Source of the DNA: Apostichopus japonicus
Lineage: Eukaryota; Echinodermata; Holothuroidea; Aspidochirotida; Stichopodidae
DNA length: 64,000 bases
Reading direction: 5' to 3'
NCBI RefSeq assembly: GCF_037975245.1
Contig: NC_092579.1
Span: 3,064,001 to 3,128,000 of the forward strand
Shown here in pieces: positions 1-12,257 of the stretch. The translations under genes were made by a program, and so were the position numbers. Within the stretch, counting starts at the first letter, position 1. Each line of letters begins with the position of its first letter. The notes beneath the pieces are model-generated. The model did no database searches and was not told the DNA's origin. It saw only the letters and a program-made list of their open reading frames with translations.

Positions 1-1650
1 GGTGTTGCTCAAGAATTGATAAAAAAGTAACAGAAAAAACATCTATTGCAGCACAAAATAGGTATAAAATTTAGTAACAATAAAGGTTTTTGCCCTTGCA
101 AATATTTTTAATCGTGTCTGGAAAAACTATCAAATATTACTCAAATACAAGATTAATTGGTAAGATATAGCCACATATATGTATTTTCACCAGTTACTGT
201 AAGGGAACGTCTATTAGGGAATAATTCACAATTCTATACAATCTGAAAAGTTTGCGCCCCTGACCATTTTTCACATAAGTTTTATAATCATATAAAAAAA
301 TGAAAAAGAAGAAGAAAGAAAGAGAAAAAAAAAAGAAACACAAATCAAAAGTTTTACCTTTCTTTTAATTTTTGAAATGAAACTAAACATAAGAATCTTT
401 CACATAACAAAGTTCACATATCAATATGTAATGACGTTTAATAATGAGGTATTGCTCAAAGGTTATGGCCACCTGTCTCTCTGCAGGCTTGTCTACTTTA
501 ATATTTCAGTGAGTAGACAACGCTTTATACCCACATTGCCTATACTGTAGCCTATTTAGACGTAACAGCAATGCAGCAAACTCTGCAATTGTATCATGGT
601 TAAGTACCGCCGCGGCAGCCCTGCAATCCTCTCGTAATGTTTAATTTTAACCTCATCATTGTCACATGTTAAATATTGACAACAGAAGCAGACAAAATGT
701 TACTATCAGAGCCTAGAAAATTGACCCATCTGCTGAAAAGGATACCCAATTAACCTGAACAAGAGCTTATGTGGGGCCTTTAATTGCTGCCCAAGAATAA
801 CAGTGATTCATTCTACAGTGTTACTAGCCTAGAGCCAAGTAGCGGCAGCATTGCATAGCAGAGTGTGGGGGGAAAGTTACTCTAGTTGGTAGGAAGATTA
901 ATTCCATACAGCCAGCAGCCATGGCACGTATATCTCTGTGCATTACTCAGTATGTAACGACTAGATGTTTGATAGATTACTGTTACCAGTAATGATGGCA
1001 TATACACAGTACATTATATGTATAAAAGAAAAATAGAAGCTTCTTCAATCTTGTCGCCAGTATAAGAAAGATTTGCTTGGTTATGAGATAATGATGGCGG
1101 TAATATGTCAAAATGCAACGCATGGAACAAAGGTTGCAACCAGACTGCCTAAGTTGCTTTGTTTACAATGGATTAATATTGATGGCTTATAGAATTTTGT
1201 TTGATTCTGTTGGAATAAATTATAAAAGGATTTTTAGTAATATTTGGGCTAACTAAACACATGCGTGTAGAGAGGTGTATTGTAACAATGTGTGTTTATG
1301 CACGTGTGTTAGTCTAGTGTACACATCGCCCTAATACTCATGTGACAAGCAATTTAATTAAATGTGGTATAATTCTAGTAATATTGAAACAGAGAAAGCC
1401 TACGTAATTTGCATTGTTAGGTTTCTAACCAGGCTTATGCAACTGAGTTATTTGGAAGAGTGGGAAAGCTGGTATGAGAATAGTTTGCCAGTAGTTTGAT
1501 TATGTGACAACATGGGAGTATAGCGTCCATTGTGTACAGTGTAACAGTATAAGTTTGCAGTGCATCAAACAACGGTTACAGTTACAGTACAGTTACAGTA
1601 ATTCTTGAAAGCAAGTGTGTTCACAGAGAACAAAGAATCTGAACAAGAGT

Positions 1651-2000
1651 GGGGGATTAAGTAAAATAGCATTGTCCATTTTAACTCCTGTTTTAACATG
1701 TGGGGATTAAGTAAATAGCATTGTCCTATTTAAAGGTATCCAGCATAGGCCCCAAATTATAGCACGCTATAATTGCTAGAAGTTTTCAAGAAGTACTTTT
1801 CTTGAGGTCTTTACTCGCCAAATCATTCTCTGACATTTTTAAGGAACACATAAGATGACTGAATGTCCCAGTGAGGAAAATTTCCTCCAAGGTTATGATA
1901 AAACAGTTCAAGAATTTTGACTAAGGGTGACCATATTTGAATAACTAGCATATGTGGGGCCAATACAGCATACCTTTAACTCCTGTCTTAACATCTGCAC
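1651..2000. repeat. Short tandem duplication, second copy interrupted by a miniature element
   Basis: About 50 bp at 1651-1701 (GGGGATTAAGTAAAATAGCA ... TTTTAACTCCTGTTTTAACATG) are repeated from 1702. The second copy is split: GGGGATTAAGTAAATAGCAT...CTATTTAA ends at 1733 and TTAACTCCTGTCTTAACAT resumes at 1976. The uninterrupted first copy serves as a natural empty site for the element between them. Confidence 0.7.
1730..1979. mobile_element. TTAA-flanked miniature inverted-repeat element (MITE)
   Basis: TTAA at 1730-1733 and at 1976-1979 bracket 242 bp that begin AGGTATCCAGCATAGGCCCC and end with the inverse (AGGTATGCTGTATTGGCCCC on the other strand): 17 of 21 terminal positions pair. No coding capacity. 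TTAA target duplication is the rule for piggyBac and also occurs in Kolobok-type elements; the ends do not let me choose between them. The neighbouring uninterrupted repeat copy carries a single TTAA at the same site, which supports real insertion. Confidence 0.75.
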
Positions 2001-3649
2001 ATGAAAAGTAATTCTTCTATGCCAGCTGTTGAAGTGACTGTATCAGATCAGAGAAGAAGCAACTTGACTTTATAAGCAGATACCTGATAGGAAAACAATG
2101 GATTCCTTTGTCATTAGAACGGTAACCGAAAAGAGTATTGGGCCGCTAAATGATGATTATGTTTCCAATCTGGAAAGTCATTCTGGAGACTGAAAAATTT
2201 TAATCGTCTCTGTGATACCACAGGGAATCCCAAAGCAGTAATACTGTATATGTGTGTGTGTGGCTAGTATAAGTCATACAGTAATACAATAGGTATGCTA
2301 GGAATTTGAGAATATACCTAGGTCTTGGGCTCATGATATAGCCCTCAATGTTTATACTAGATTAAAGGAGTATGATGCATTGAGTGTGGTCACCATTCAA
2401 GTCACTCGTCTCATATCTTCATCCCGCTAGTAAAGGTCATCAATACTGCCGAATATGCTAGATATGCTAGATCAAAAAGTGGTCAGTTGGACACTTACTG
2501 ACCTAATTTCTTAGACTTCTGCCTGAGCTCTCCTGTCTCACTCAGAGATATGTGTTGCTCACTCCGACAGTGAATGAACCTCTTCAACATCTTATGGTAA
2601 ATTAGGAAGTTAGAACCTCTGTAATATACTTTCAGAACTTTTGACCAATTTCACTTTTCATGCTGAAAAATTTCAGCGTTCAGATTCGAATGAACAGGAT
2701 TGCCCTTTTGACTGTATGTGAACATATGTCACTTGAGTATTTAATCAAGCATATTATTAGCTCTTAAACATAGAGCTTTAATACAGCAAACTTTAAACTG
2801 GGATTATTTTTTTACCTTACAGTAGTTACAAAAGCTTAGATACTTCCTCTTTGTGAGTTTCTTTTAATTTATATTGATCTCCATATTCCAGGTCATCCAT
2901 ATTGTAACGTTGCTAGGTTGGAAATTGCAAGATTTACTTCGTTCCTCGCTTACCTGTCTCCTCATAACCTTAGCACCCCGTTCTACCGTGCTATAATGTC
3001 CATGGTAACCCTTTAACACTGTGGGCCCTCCATGACCAGCTCCCCGGTCATTGCCCTTCCTCATTCTACCATTTTAAGTGCCTACGATTTTCGAGCTTTG
3101 AGAAAAAAGTCTATCATCAGTTAAACAATTTGTAATTTTGTCAGTAGAAGCATATTCCTTTAATGAATCTACTGTACTTACTAGCAGGTGTAATTACAGT
3201 AAACTTCGGACATTGGGGGTCAACGGCTAGATGTTAAGCATATATAGTTATTGCATATAGAGTATGAAAACATTACACAAAGATGTAGGAATTTTTTTTA
3301 GCATTTTAAAGATATATTAAATATATGCATACAGTAGTTTATTGTTAATTGTTATGACATACTGTATATGTTTCAAACTATAATAAACTTGATCCATTAG
3401 TAATCTCAGTCTCACTAGTTATCCACATGTGAAAATTCACCCATTGGAAGTGATTACTCCCCTACCTGTACATGATAATCTTTGGGATTTCTCCTTACAA
3501 GGAAAGAATTGTGGTGGTGGGGGATGGTGGGGGGGAGGGGGAGTAAGAAAGGAAGGGATAAGAAGAGGAAAACACAATGTTATGAAGGTGTATCTATTTT
3601 TACATGTCATTGAGAAATAAATTTTGTTATTTTCAATTCTTTTCTGCAG

Positions 3650-3788
3650 TTGGTTCATAGTTTTGTCAGAATATCCCAAAATCAACCAAGAAACAGAAAA
3701 ATACAAGAAAAGGAAGAAGAAGAAAGAAGAGAGGGAAGGAGAAAGCGGTTCCTCTAATATTCCTGTCAGGATAGACACTTCAAAAGAG
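3650..3788 (+). CDS. MPRIP: MPRIP exon: end of PH domain 1 and start of basic linker
   Basis: The exon follows a pyrimidine-rich acceptor (ttcttttctgcag) and ends at GAG before gtaagg. It starts with one base of a split codon, then encodes WFIVLSEYPKINQ followed by a Lys/Arg/Glu-rich run. The Trp, the YP pair and the following NxQ and KKRK cluster match the end of the C-terminal helix of PH1 in vertebrate MPRIP (WLEMLMVYPRTNKQ). The split point, just before that Trp, fits a conserved intron position. The exon ends in phase 0. It is the first recognisable exon in the window. Confidence 0.75.
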
Positions 3789-4394
3789 GTAAGGATGGTA
3801 TTTATGGATGGTTTACCTGTATCCCCACATTATCAAGCAGTGTTATCTTTGTGAACCCGTTACTGATGGATATAACTCTTGACCAGACATTAATAAGGAG
3901 ATACTCTGGTTAACTTTAAAGGGTGTGAAGACTCGCGCAAAAAGAAAAGTCTCATGCCAGTAATCTTACCTAGTTTCGAATGAGGTGTAACAGAAGTGTT
4001 AGTCACACCACCATCGATCCCAGAAAATACACACACAGCTTGCTTCCGTCGGTAATTAGACACTAGTGTACAGTCAGTTCATACAGCTGCGGTCAATACC
4101 CACAGCACTGTGTACAAACGATACAGCGATGGACATCTAAGGTCCAGCTAAAGATAACAAGGTATCACGTTTCATTACTGTCTGCATTTTGTAGAGAAAA
4201 CTTCACTTTCAAGCAACTTTTTAAAGATGGCGGCACACTGATGGGGCAAATCTTCAATGCCTTTAAACCTATAATGAGGTATTACTGAGTGTTGTTAGTC
4301 TTAGCATAGGCAGCATTCTCACTCGACAAATTGTATAACAGGACTAGACTTGGCAAAAGAAAATCATGTAAGAATTGAAGGGACCCGAACTGTG

Positions 4395-4667
4395 GACCAG
4401 AGATCTAGACTCAGAAACCAGGTGATGCTAAATCTCTGGTCAAGCTACTTTAGATTCGGAGACCAGGTGATCCTAAATCCATGATCAAAGCTACTTTAGA
4501 CTCGGAGACCAGGCGAGCTTAGATCTCTGATCAAAGCTACTTTAGACTCGGAGACCAGGTGATCCTAGATCACTGATCAAAGCTACTTTAGACTCGGAGA
4601 CCAAGTGATCCTAGATCTCTGATCAAAGCTACTTTAGAGTTGGAGACCAGGTGATCCTAGATCTCAA
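4395..4667. repeat. 46-bp minisatellite, about six copies
   Basis: The unit is CTACTTTAGACTCGGAGACC followed by AGGTGATCCTAGATCTCTGA and TCAAAG. Copies begin at about 4395 (diverged), 4444, 4490, 4536, 4582 and 4628, with a few substitutions each and a truncated last copy. Nothing suggests coding. Confidence 0.85.
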
Positions 4668-5804
4668 AATAAAGTGTAAATTATCTCCCCATTGCTTAAT
4701 TATAACAATTTTATGCAAAATTTACCCTAACAAGTGCTTTACTGAATTCTGCAATCATGCAAACCACATGTATTGATAAGTTCTTTGTCCAATGAGGCAT
4801 TGAACTGTAAGGCATAAAGGCTGTAGAATTGCACCCTGGTAAGTTACGAAACTTGTTCATAGATCGCTACAAACATCAAAGCGGGGAAAGCATGGCATGG
4901 GTGGATTTTGAACAAAACAATTTTAGGATTATAATTAGTAAATATGCGGCCTTGCAGTATAAATCAGTGCACAGGTTGAACGAAAACAGTTGTTTACTGT
5001 CTTACTGTAGACGTGACTGAAAGCCTGCTTAGCCTATGTATATACATAGTAATATTCTAGGCTTGATGCCCTTATTGTAGGCCTATTTCGGAGTAGGTTG
5101 AATGTGTAAAGAACGGGTAACCGGGAGCGAATGTTTGGACCGTTCCCATCACAATACAGAAAGTAGAGGAGGGTGGAAGGAAGGAAGGTGACCAGAGTTC
5201 CCAAAGGGTATGATGCTAAAAGACCAAATGTAGGAAGACTAGGTAGATGAGAAAGTGCAGTAGGTAGATTGTAGACAGGTAAGTATTTTGTTAAAAACAC
5301 AAAAAAAGGTGTTTTAGAGAAAATTCAGGTCATCATCAGCTTGTGTCGAGTGAAAGAGAGTAAATAAACATGGATATGTAACCCTGGCTACATTTGCAAT
5401 AATTTGGCGGGTGCTAAACGTTTCTGCACCTTAACTCTAAAGCAAACAGGAATCATGACACTACTGATAGATACGAAGCTTCTTAAAATCATCAAGTTAA
5501 AAAGAAAGAGATAAAGGTGGCAGCGAAGCATGCAATCATGGCAAGCTTACCAAGGCTTCCAGTACCTGGATTGGTAGTAAAATGTGATACAAAAGCTAGT
5601 AAAATTGCTATCAATTGAGGAATTGTCGGCCCGCCGGAACAAAAATATTTACCCATGAAAGGGGTGACTTTTTCTATCTGACAAAGTGTCTAGAATGGTA
5701 AACTTTATGAACTTTTTGATTCTTGACATTGATGCAGATGTATGTTAGGTTAGAGTACCAACTTTGTGTTTGTTATATATATGTAACTTGAATCATACTG
5801 CATT

Positions 5805-6060
5805 TAAATATGTATGTATGTATTTATGTATGTATGTATTTAGATCCTCCTGTAAGCAGGAACTTGTGAAGAAGCCATCATTGGCTTATCAAAGCCGCAA
5901 GCTGACCGAAGTCAGTCTCTTAGATTCATATTTAACGTCAATGACTATGAATTGTCAACAACTCTGTAACTGGACAACATACATTAATCTTGGAGTGACT
6001 TGAACTCGGGACCTTATGATTGAAAGGCACCGGGTAAAGCACTGAGCTACATAACACTCC
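5805..6060 (-). repeat. tRNA-derived SINE, probably full length
   Basis: On the - strand, 6060-5992 looks like a tRNA: GGAGTG and CACTCC pair as acceptor stem, GTAGCTCAGTG is an A box, and GGTCCCGAGTTCAAGTC is a good B box; the anticodon arm is distorted (8-nt loop), so it is not a normal tRNA gene. It is followed by about 150 bp of unrelated body (including GACTTCGGTCAGCTTGCGGC) and a CATA-type microsatellite tail at about 5805-5845. Head, body and simple tail in this order are the hallmark of a SINE transcribed by RNA polymerase III. Confidence 0.7.
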
Positions 6061-7626
6061 ACTAAAAAACATACTCCCTGATTGGTAACTTTTCTTTCAT
6101 TGTATTTCTCTTTGAGTAATGACAAAGTCTGTTAACAACAATATCAGACAGCAGGAAGTTTAAAAAAGTATCAACATACATCTGTTAATTTGTTTTTTAC
6201 AATACACACAACCCACACAACGTCAGCATCATTGTCAATGTAAGCAAAGGAATCGTACAGTCTGCATTCAGGTTGGGTTAGTCTGTGTGTGTGTTTGTGT
6301 ACTGTTGGTGAAGTTGCCATGGGTACGTGAAAACTCAGTAAGAATATGATGGTAGTTGGTGAAACACAATTAGTAGATGCATTATAGGCATTATAGGCAT
6401 ATTAATGAGTCATGGGGCTAATCAGTTGTTGATCAACAGCACAGAACCACAGCATGCTGTGCATTCGTGTCTCTTTTCTTTAGCCATTAAATGTTTGCCT
6501 ACCCTGTACCTACTGGCAGCCTGGAAAAATATATCCCCAACCTAAGGTCTTCAGGATAATGTAGGAGACAGATATTACAAAGTTTAGCTATTTAACTTCA
6601 CTCCTCTCTTATTGATCTCCTATGCGTTCTACCTTAGCCAAGAAACTGATAACATTCTGTTCCCCTAATGAACCTCTCTGCCGGGGGGGGGGGGGGCACC
6701 TGGAGGGTGCGCTTCCCTCCTCCTTCTGGATGTGCCATTCAGAAGCCTATGTATCATCATTTGTAAATACAGCATCAGATGCAGAAAAGGGTGATTTAAT
6801 ACTAGCCAAATCAATTGTGGGTTATGTGAACTTCATGTAACTTAATCCAACTTTAATTAGTAGAACTCGGAATCATACGATTTTATGGTGGTACTGTTAA
6901 GGTAGGAATAAGGTACCTAAAAACAAAGTCTGTCACTCTCATCCACTAAAAATATATTAGGTACAGAGGAAAGTTTACGTAAACATAAAATGTTGGCCAA
7001 CAAAGAAACAAAATCGTTTCCATGAATCTCAAGACTTGCTGTATTGGACAATTGCAGTTGACTACACCCTTATCAGAAGCAGCCAACTGGTTGTCACCAC
7101 ATAGATCCCTTAGTTAGATTGAGGGGTTACTGCTCCACTACAGTATGTGGCAATATCACATGGCTTAGATGGACACAAGATACCAGTACCACCAACCATA
7201 ACAGCTACAATATGGTACTGTTAGCTCTTTGATTTCAAATTGTTTTTTTCCCTTCATTTTTCATATTAGCTATTTGGTTCTCTGTAATTTATATTGCCTA
7301 TCACTGACCTATGTTCCCCTAGGTCGTCTCCATGCTAGAGATGTAGTACTTGCCAAGTCAAGTCTTTGGTGAAGTAAGGGGTCTGTTTTATAATCACAAA
7401 CAGGAGGGTGTAAAACGGCACAATATGCACAATACGCGTAGATATTTGTGAGAGAGCACTTTTAGAGTGCTGTCGTTTTTACATAAGTTTAAGGATAGGT
7501 TAAGTTTTGGGTGTTTAACAGAATGCTGGAGAAAGTCTGAAGAGATGTGAAGAAAGACTTAAAGTTTCATTTGGCTCCCTTATGGTGTCATTCTCTCAAC
7601 TATTCTTTGCATCTTTCTGTTCGTAG

Positions 7627-8580
7627 GTTTCTTCCTCTTCATCTGCTCCATCCGATTCCAAGCCCACTTCCAGCTCGTTAGGTCGAATATCGTCATTTAA
7701 GGAAAACATTCAGCCTCTTAAGAGATCGTCTTTAGATTCAAAATCGGAGGCCAGGTTAACATCGTCCTTGCACCTGGATTCGGGTCGGACCTCTCATCTG
7801 AAGGAAAGCGACCAGTTCAACTTTCGACGTTCAAGGAGCCTCAGGGAAAAGCGAAATTCCAGAGCTACCGTCGAAGAAGAGGACGACCACCAAACGCAAT
7901 CTTCCACCGATACCGCCTCCGGCGAGGAGAAAGAGAAAGAGAAAACTCGAGTGTCGCCCTCTACGAGGAAATCACGCACCGTCAACGACAGGCTGCCCCG
8001 GCGACACACGAGCCCCGTAAAACATGTGGACTTTCCTACACCAGACGTGTCCAAACTAAAGAGACGGGACAAAAGATTGTCCGGTAAAGGGAAGGAAGAC
8101 TCCAGCGACGAGGAATTGGACCATAAACAGACGGACAAGTTATCCAAAGATGGACTGAACAGTGAGTACATGGAGACGCTGCAGAGAAACAATAACAACG
8201 TGTACAAATCGGACCACATCCAGAGCAGCGTCTCTCACATCCCGAAACGTAAGAACAGTACCAGCGAAAGTGGGAGCGGACGATCTTCCAGGACCTCCAG
8301 CATCTCAGAGGTCGCAAAGACCGCCGCTCCGCCGCAACCGACAGAGCCGACCGAATCTGCCGTCCTCACAGATGAAGAGATAGCCAGGTTGGACGTACCG
8401 AAACGCGGCCGCATGAGATTCTCAAAGTTACACGGCGAAGGAGAGACTCAGTCTCCAAGCAAACGGACCATCGAGAAACGAAGGCACGCGAAGGACCGGA
8501 GGAGTCGCCACACCTTGGATGGAAGTATACGAGTGATTCCCGTCCTAGATAGTGACAGGGACTTGACGGACTCTCAGAAG
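7627..8580 (+). CDS. MPRIP: MPRIP exon: long Ser/Arg/Lys-rich linker between the PH domains
   Basis: A 954-nt exon (318 codons, residues 47-364) between the acceptor ttctgttcgtag and the donor gtaagg, phase 0 at both ends. It is open throughout and continues well upstream of the first in-frame Leu/Met, so it is an internal exon, not a gene start. The composition is disordered: serine runs (SSSSS), RRSRSLREKR, KEKEKTR, TRKSRT, SGSGRSSRTSS, and many RxxS motifs that could be phosphorylated by basophilic kinases. This corresponds to the unconserved linker of MPRIP. GC and CpG content are clearly higher than in the flanking introns, as expected for coding DNA here. Confidence 0.85.
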
Positions 8581-8983
8581 GTAAGGCGTAGTACGTAAGT
8601 TAATGGAACAATGGAAAACAACTGATTGTGAATGTGTATGTAAACTGTGCTTTTCACGTTTTCAGCAAGTAGATAAGTCTGCAGAAAAGTCCTGGTGGAT
8701 TCTCGCCGGTTGAAGAGTGCTCTGTTGCTCCCAGAGATGATAGATGTACTAAATTGGTTAGGCATGGTCAAACTTTTAACACTTCTTGTAGTGTCATATC
8801 CAAAGCGTTTCTTATCTACTTACCTAAGTTTGGAATAATTCTGAGGATTACAGCTTGCAGAAACTACATATTAAACAAGTGGGCAATCGAGCATAATTCC
8901 AATCCTTCCTGATTTGAAAACTGTCATTTCAATCCTCATAAAAGAAAGAGAGACAAATATATATTAATTTGGCTGTTTTTCAG

Positions 8984-9079
8984 AGACCAAACCTTAAACT
9001 TAAGAGGAGTAATTCCGATCCGAATCTAGCGGACACAGAGGATGCCTTGCAGAGAAAGGAAATTGCGGAGATCTTTCCT
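8984..9079 (+). CDS. MPRIP: MPRIP exon: linker just before PH2 (SNSDPNL motif)
   Basis: A 96-nt exon (32 codons, residues 365-396) preceded by ggctgtttttcag and followed by gtaagt. It encodes RPNLKLKRSNSDPNLADTED and then a short charged helix ending IAEIFP. SxSDPNL-type motifs are common phosphoserine sites in this class of cytoskeletal scaffold, and the position just N-terminal to PH2 matches the equivalent segment of vertebrate MPRIP. Both ends are phase 0. Confidence 0.8.
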
Positions 9080-10999
9080 GTAAGTATTTTTTGTTTATTT
9101 CCTAGCATTATTATGATTAATTCTCAAGAACGTGATATGAGAATTGATATTATCCTGCCTGATCATACCTGAGCAGACTTCCTGTACACTGGCTTCATGT
9201 TCTATCAGAGAGTATAATATACATGTTAGCTTATTTTGTTTGGTCTTTTTTGCTGGTCTCCTAGTGGGATTCTACTTGTGAGAATTCATCTTAAAGTCGA
9301 CTGATAAGCTCATTGGTATTTTCAGTGACCCCCGCCCTCCCACCCTTCCCACATGTAATAGCAAAGTCTGTCATGCCCATTAATCAACATTGGTCTGAGG
9401 TAAGGGGAGGGCAAGGAAACAGGAGTCATCAGGTACATATCCTTTTGAAAACATTGTTGTGAAATTTATTGGAGAGTCAATGTCCTTCCCCCACCCACCC
9501 TTTCCTTCCCCCTCCTCTTAGCAGTCTCCCTGGTGTTTGGGCTGTGTTGACAGTAGTGTAAAATTCTCTCCAGGAGCACTTCGATTATACTGTCCATAAA
9601 CAAGTAGCGGTCAGTCATAGACAACAATCGTCTCACAAATTCGTCATTTGTGAAACAAAAGAAAGATGCTTTCTTATCACCGAGTTGTTTTTCCTATGTA
9701 GATATTTGGCTATGCCTTTTCTAGCTCGTTAGTCAGATCAGATCTTAGTTATTTCTTTCCTATAATTAGTGTTGAGAGCGAAAAATAACTAGCAGTGTGT
9801 ATAATACATTCTATGCTCAACAGGATTTTGTTTTCTTTTCTGGTAGTTTAAATTTGTTGCCCGCAATTTTGTGGTTTGTTTGTCCTTGGACTTGAACTAA
9901 ATGAAAGGGGGAGACCTATAATAAATTTTTGAAAGAGGTATAACAAAAGGTGCTTGGAAACAAACACAATACAGTAGTACACCTTTGTTGATCTTTGTAG
10001 GGTAGATGAGGCCCTACATAACACCCATGTATTATTCTGGGTATCTGTAATCTGCTACGATGACCTACAAAACGGAGAGAGTGAGTGGAGGGAAACCAGC
10101 TGTATAAGAAAATATTTTAAGGAAACAGCCAAAATATGATCTCAGTTTATTCTTGTTTTTGTATCATATCTGAAGCTGATGCTCTTAAGCAATCTTTTGA
10201 GTTATAGGAACGAATTTGAAATAGTTGTGGATGTATGTTCCCCAGAAGATTGAGTTTGTAATTTAATTTAGGAATATTCTGCCCAGACAGGCCATCAACC
10301 AATTTCACAGAATATAGAATCTACAGGTTTTCATTGAAATGAAAAAGATGTGTGCAATATATGTAATCAAACTTAAAGGAGTGCTACAAGAGGCAGACAC
10401 ATGTAGATTACTTGTCTCTACACTACTGCTGCACTCTCCCATCTACCTGGTCTACATATTGGTATTGTCAAAAGCAGGAGGCTGAGGGGGCTGCAGCCAG
10501 ACTGCATAGGACATACCGTTGTGTGCTCCTGCATTTCCACACAATAGGCACTGCTGGTCTGCAGAGATAGTTATGGATGTTGATCCATCTCTGGATCATT
10601 GAGTGATATTTCTTGACAAAAACAGTGCTGGGTTCATCAGTCTAAATTAAGGCTTTTTGTGAAAATCTAACAGAGCAACTCGAAAATCTAATGTAGAATA
10701 TATTAACTTCGGTCCTCTCTTACCTGCCTGCAAACAACATTTGCACTTTCCCGTGAGGTTTTCTTTTTTAAAATGCTATTGACTTGAATTGTAAAGCCTG
10801 TTGACCATATTGAACAATAATCCAATTTTATCGTAATCTTTGACATCAGCATTGTCAAAATAGTCTAGGCCGCCATGGTGTTTGCACTTTATGAGAGGTC
10901 ATTAACTTCAGTAGAATTATGGTACAGTATATAAGTTTGATGAATGGTTATCAAATTCTAAGCTGATTTCTCTCAGTTTGCAGTGTAGACTGCAGGTCC

Positions 11000-11135
11000 T
11001 ATGGTGTAGTATTGGTATTCAGTATAGTTTAGTGTAATAGTGCAGTGTAGTATAGTACACTATAATATAGTACAGTATAGTAAAATGATAGTACAGTATG
11101 ATGCAGTACAAAGTACAGTATAGTAGTGTTAGTAC
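11000..11135. repeat. GTACAGTA-type satellite, left part
   Basis: Degenerate repeats of TAGTACAGTA with variants (TAGTACAATGA, TAGTGCAGTG). It is continuous in sequence character with the array at 12258-13078 and was split from it by the element at 11136-12257. Confidence 0.8.
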
Positions 11136-12257
11136 CATGGGCGGCGATCATGGGGGGGGACGGGGGGGGACATGTCCCCCCAATATTTTAGGTGGGGGGA
11201 TATAGTATCTAATATCCCCCCAATATTTGGTGGCATAGGCTTTTTGTGTGGCTATAAATTGAAAATAATGCGTGAGATATTTATCCAAATCATATTTGGC
11301 GGGTGGCTTAAACTTCGTCCAACACATGCTGCATGAGGTAAATGACTCTTCGTGGTCGTTTCTGTGACCTGTGACCGTATAGCATGTTGTCACTCATGAT
11401 TATTATCATGTCTGTACATCTCTTGTGTATGAGTGTAAGTACGTACAATCATGATCCACATCGATATGGGTTCAATGTGTTTCCATTTGGCCTGTTTCCT
11501 ACAAGATTTCTAACCGCAAGCGCGTAGCCAGGGAGGCGAAGGGGGAGACTGTCCCTCCTCCCCCCTCGAGCATATTTTTTGTATTTTTTTATGATATCGA
11601 AGTTTTATAGCCATTATAAGAGGTTTTAATATTTGTAATAAATTAACAAATTAATAAATTAACTGTGTCTGAATTTTCGAAAACCCGACCAACATTCTTC
11701 ATCATACTTCCCTCTACTCGTGCAATTTTGACTGGTCTGTTTTTTTTCCTATATTGGTTGTCCATAGATGATATTTTGTGCAACATTATGGGCATATTTT
11801 GAAGTGAATTTATTATTCAAATTCTGAACAAATAATGGGCTTAAAACCTTGAAAAGTGGGGCTGATGGGTATTGTGGGCTGTTACGTAGTATTAGTACCT
11901 ACAAAAGCAATGATCCACAGGAGATGTGATGAGGTCGAACATGATGTGTGACTGGTGACAATCTTGAAAAAGGTTATGGATGGGAAAAAAAACAATTGGG
12001 AAAAATTTGGTTCTCAGGCAAAAGTGTACATCTGGTTGGTCATTTTCAAGCCCCAGAAGTGCCATTTCCGGTGATCTGGGGGGCTACCAAAACCAGAAAT
12101 TTTCTTGTACGCTGCGCCAACCGATGGTGGCGCTCCGCTTAGATAGTAATATACAAAATATCACGAAGCGTGCGAACAATTTTGGGGATGAAAGTTGCTA
12201 CGCGCCAGCACCCAAGCAAATGTCCCCACCAATATTTGAAACAAATCGCCGCCCCTG
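11136..12257. mobile_element. hAT-like DNA element, non-autonomous, in satellite DNA
   Basis: The ends are CATGGGCGGCGAT and, inverted, CAGGGGCGGCGAT (12 of 13 pairs), flanked by an exact 8-bp direct repeat GTTAGTAC at 11128-11135 and 12258-12265. An 8-bp target duplication with CAGGG-type ends is typical of the hAT superfamily. Inside are several inverted CCCCCCAATATTT blocks near both ends and a second inverted pair, GCGCGTAGC near 11519 and GCTACGCGC near 12197, which may mark a nested or composite element. No transposase is recognisable in its open frames. Confidence 0.75.

Larger units (their letters stand above)
1..3649. other. Non-coding DNA, presumed MPRIP intron upstream of the first recognised exon
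   Basis: No frame with coding character was found. If the first exons of the gene lie left of the window, this is intron. It contains the TTAA miniature element at 1730-1979 and a G-rich stretch near 3510-3550. I looked for the earlier PH1 strands (WQRRFFIL-like, RTGQKFSL-like) and did not find them. Confidence 0.6.
3789..7626. other. MPRIP intron, with minisatellite and SINE
   Basis: No exon recognised. It holds the 46-bp minisatellite (4395-4667), the tRNA-derived SINE-like copy (5805-6060), and a G14-type run near 6681. Confidence 0.7.

Noticed and set aside
5992-6060. Functional tRNA gene on the - strand
   Set aside because: A and B boxes are present, but the anticodon arm has an 8-base loop and the copy continues into a SINE body with a microsatellite tail.
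7794-8317. - strand open frames of 93-141 codons
   Set aside because: Shadows of the Ser/Arg-rich + strand linker exon; no motif or splice logic of their own.
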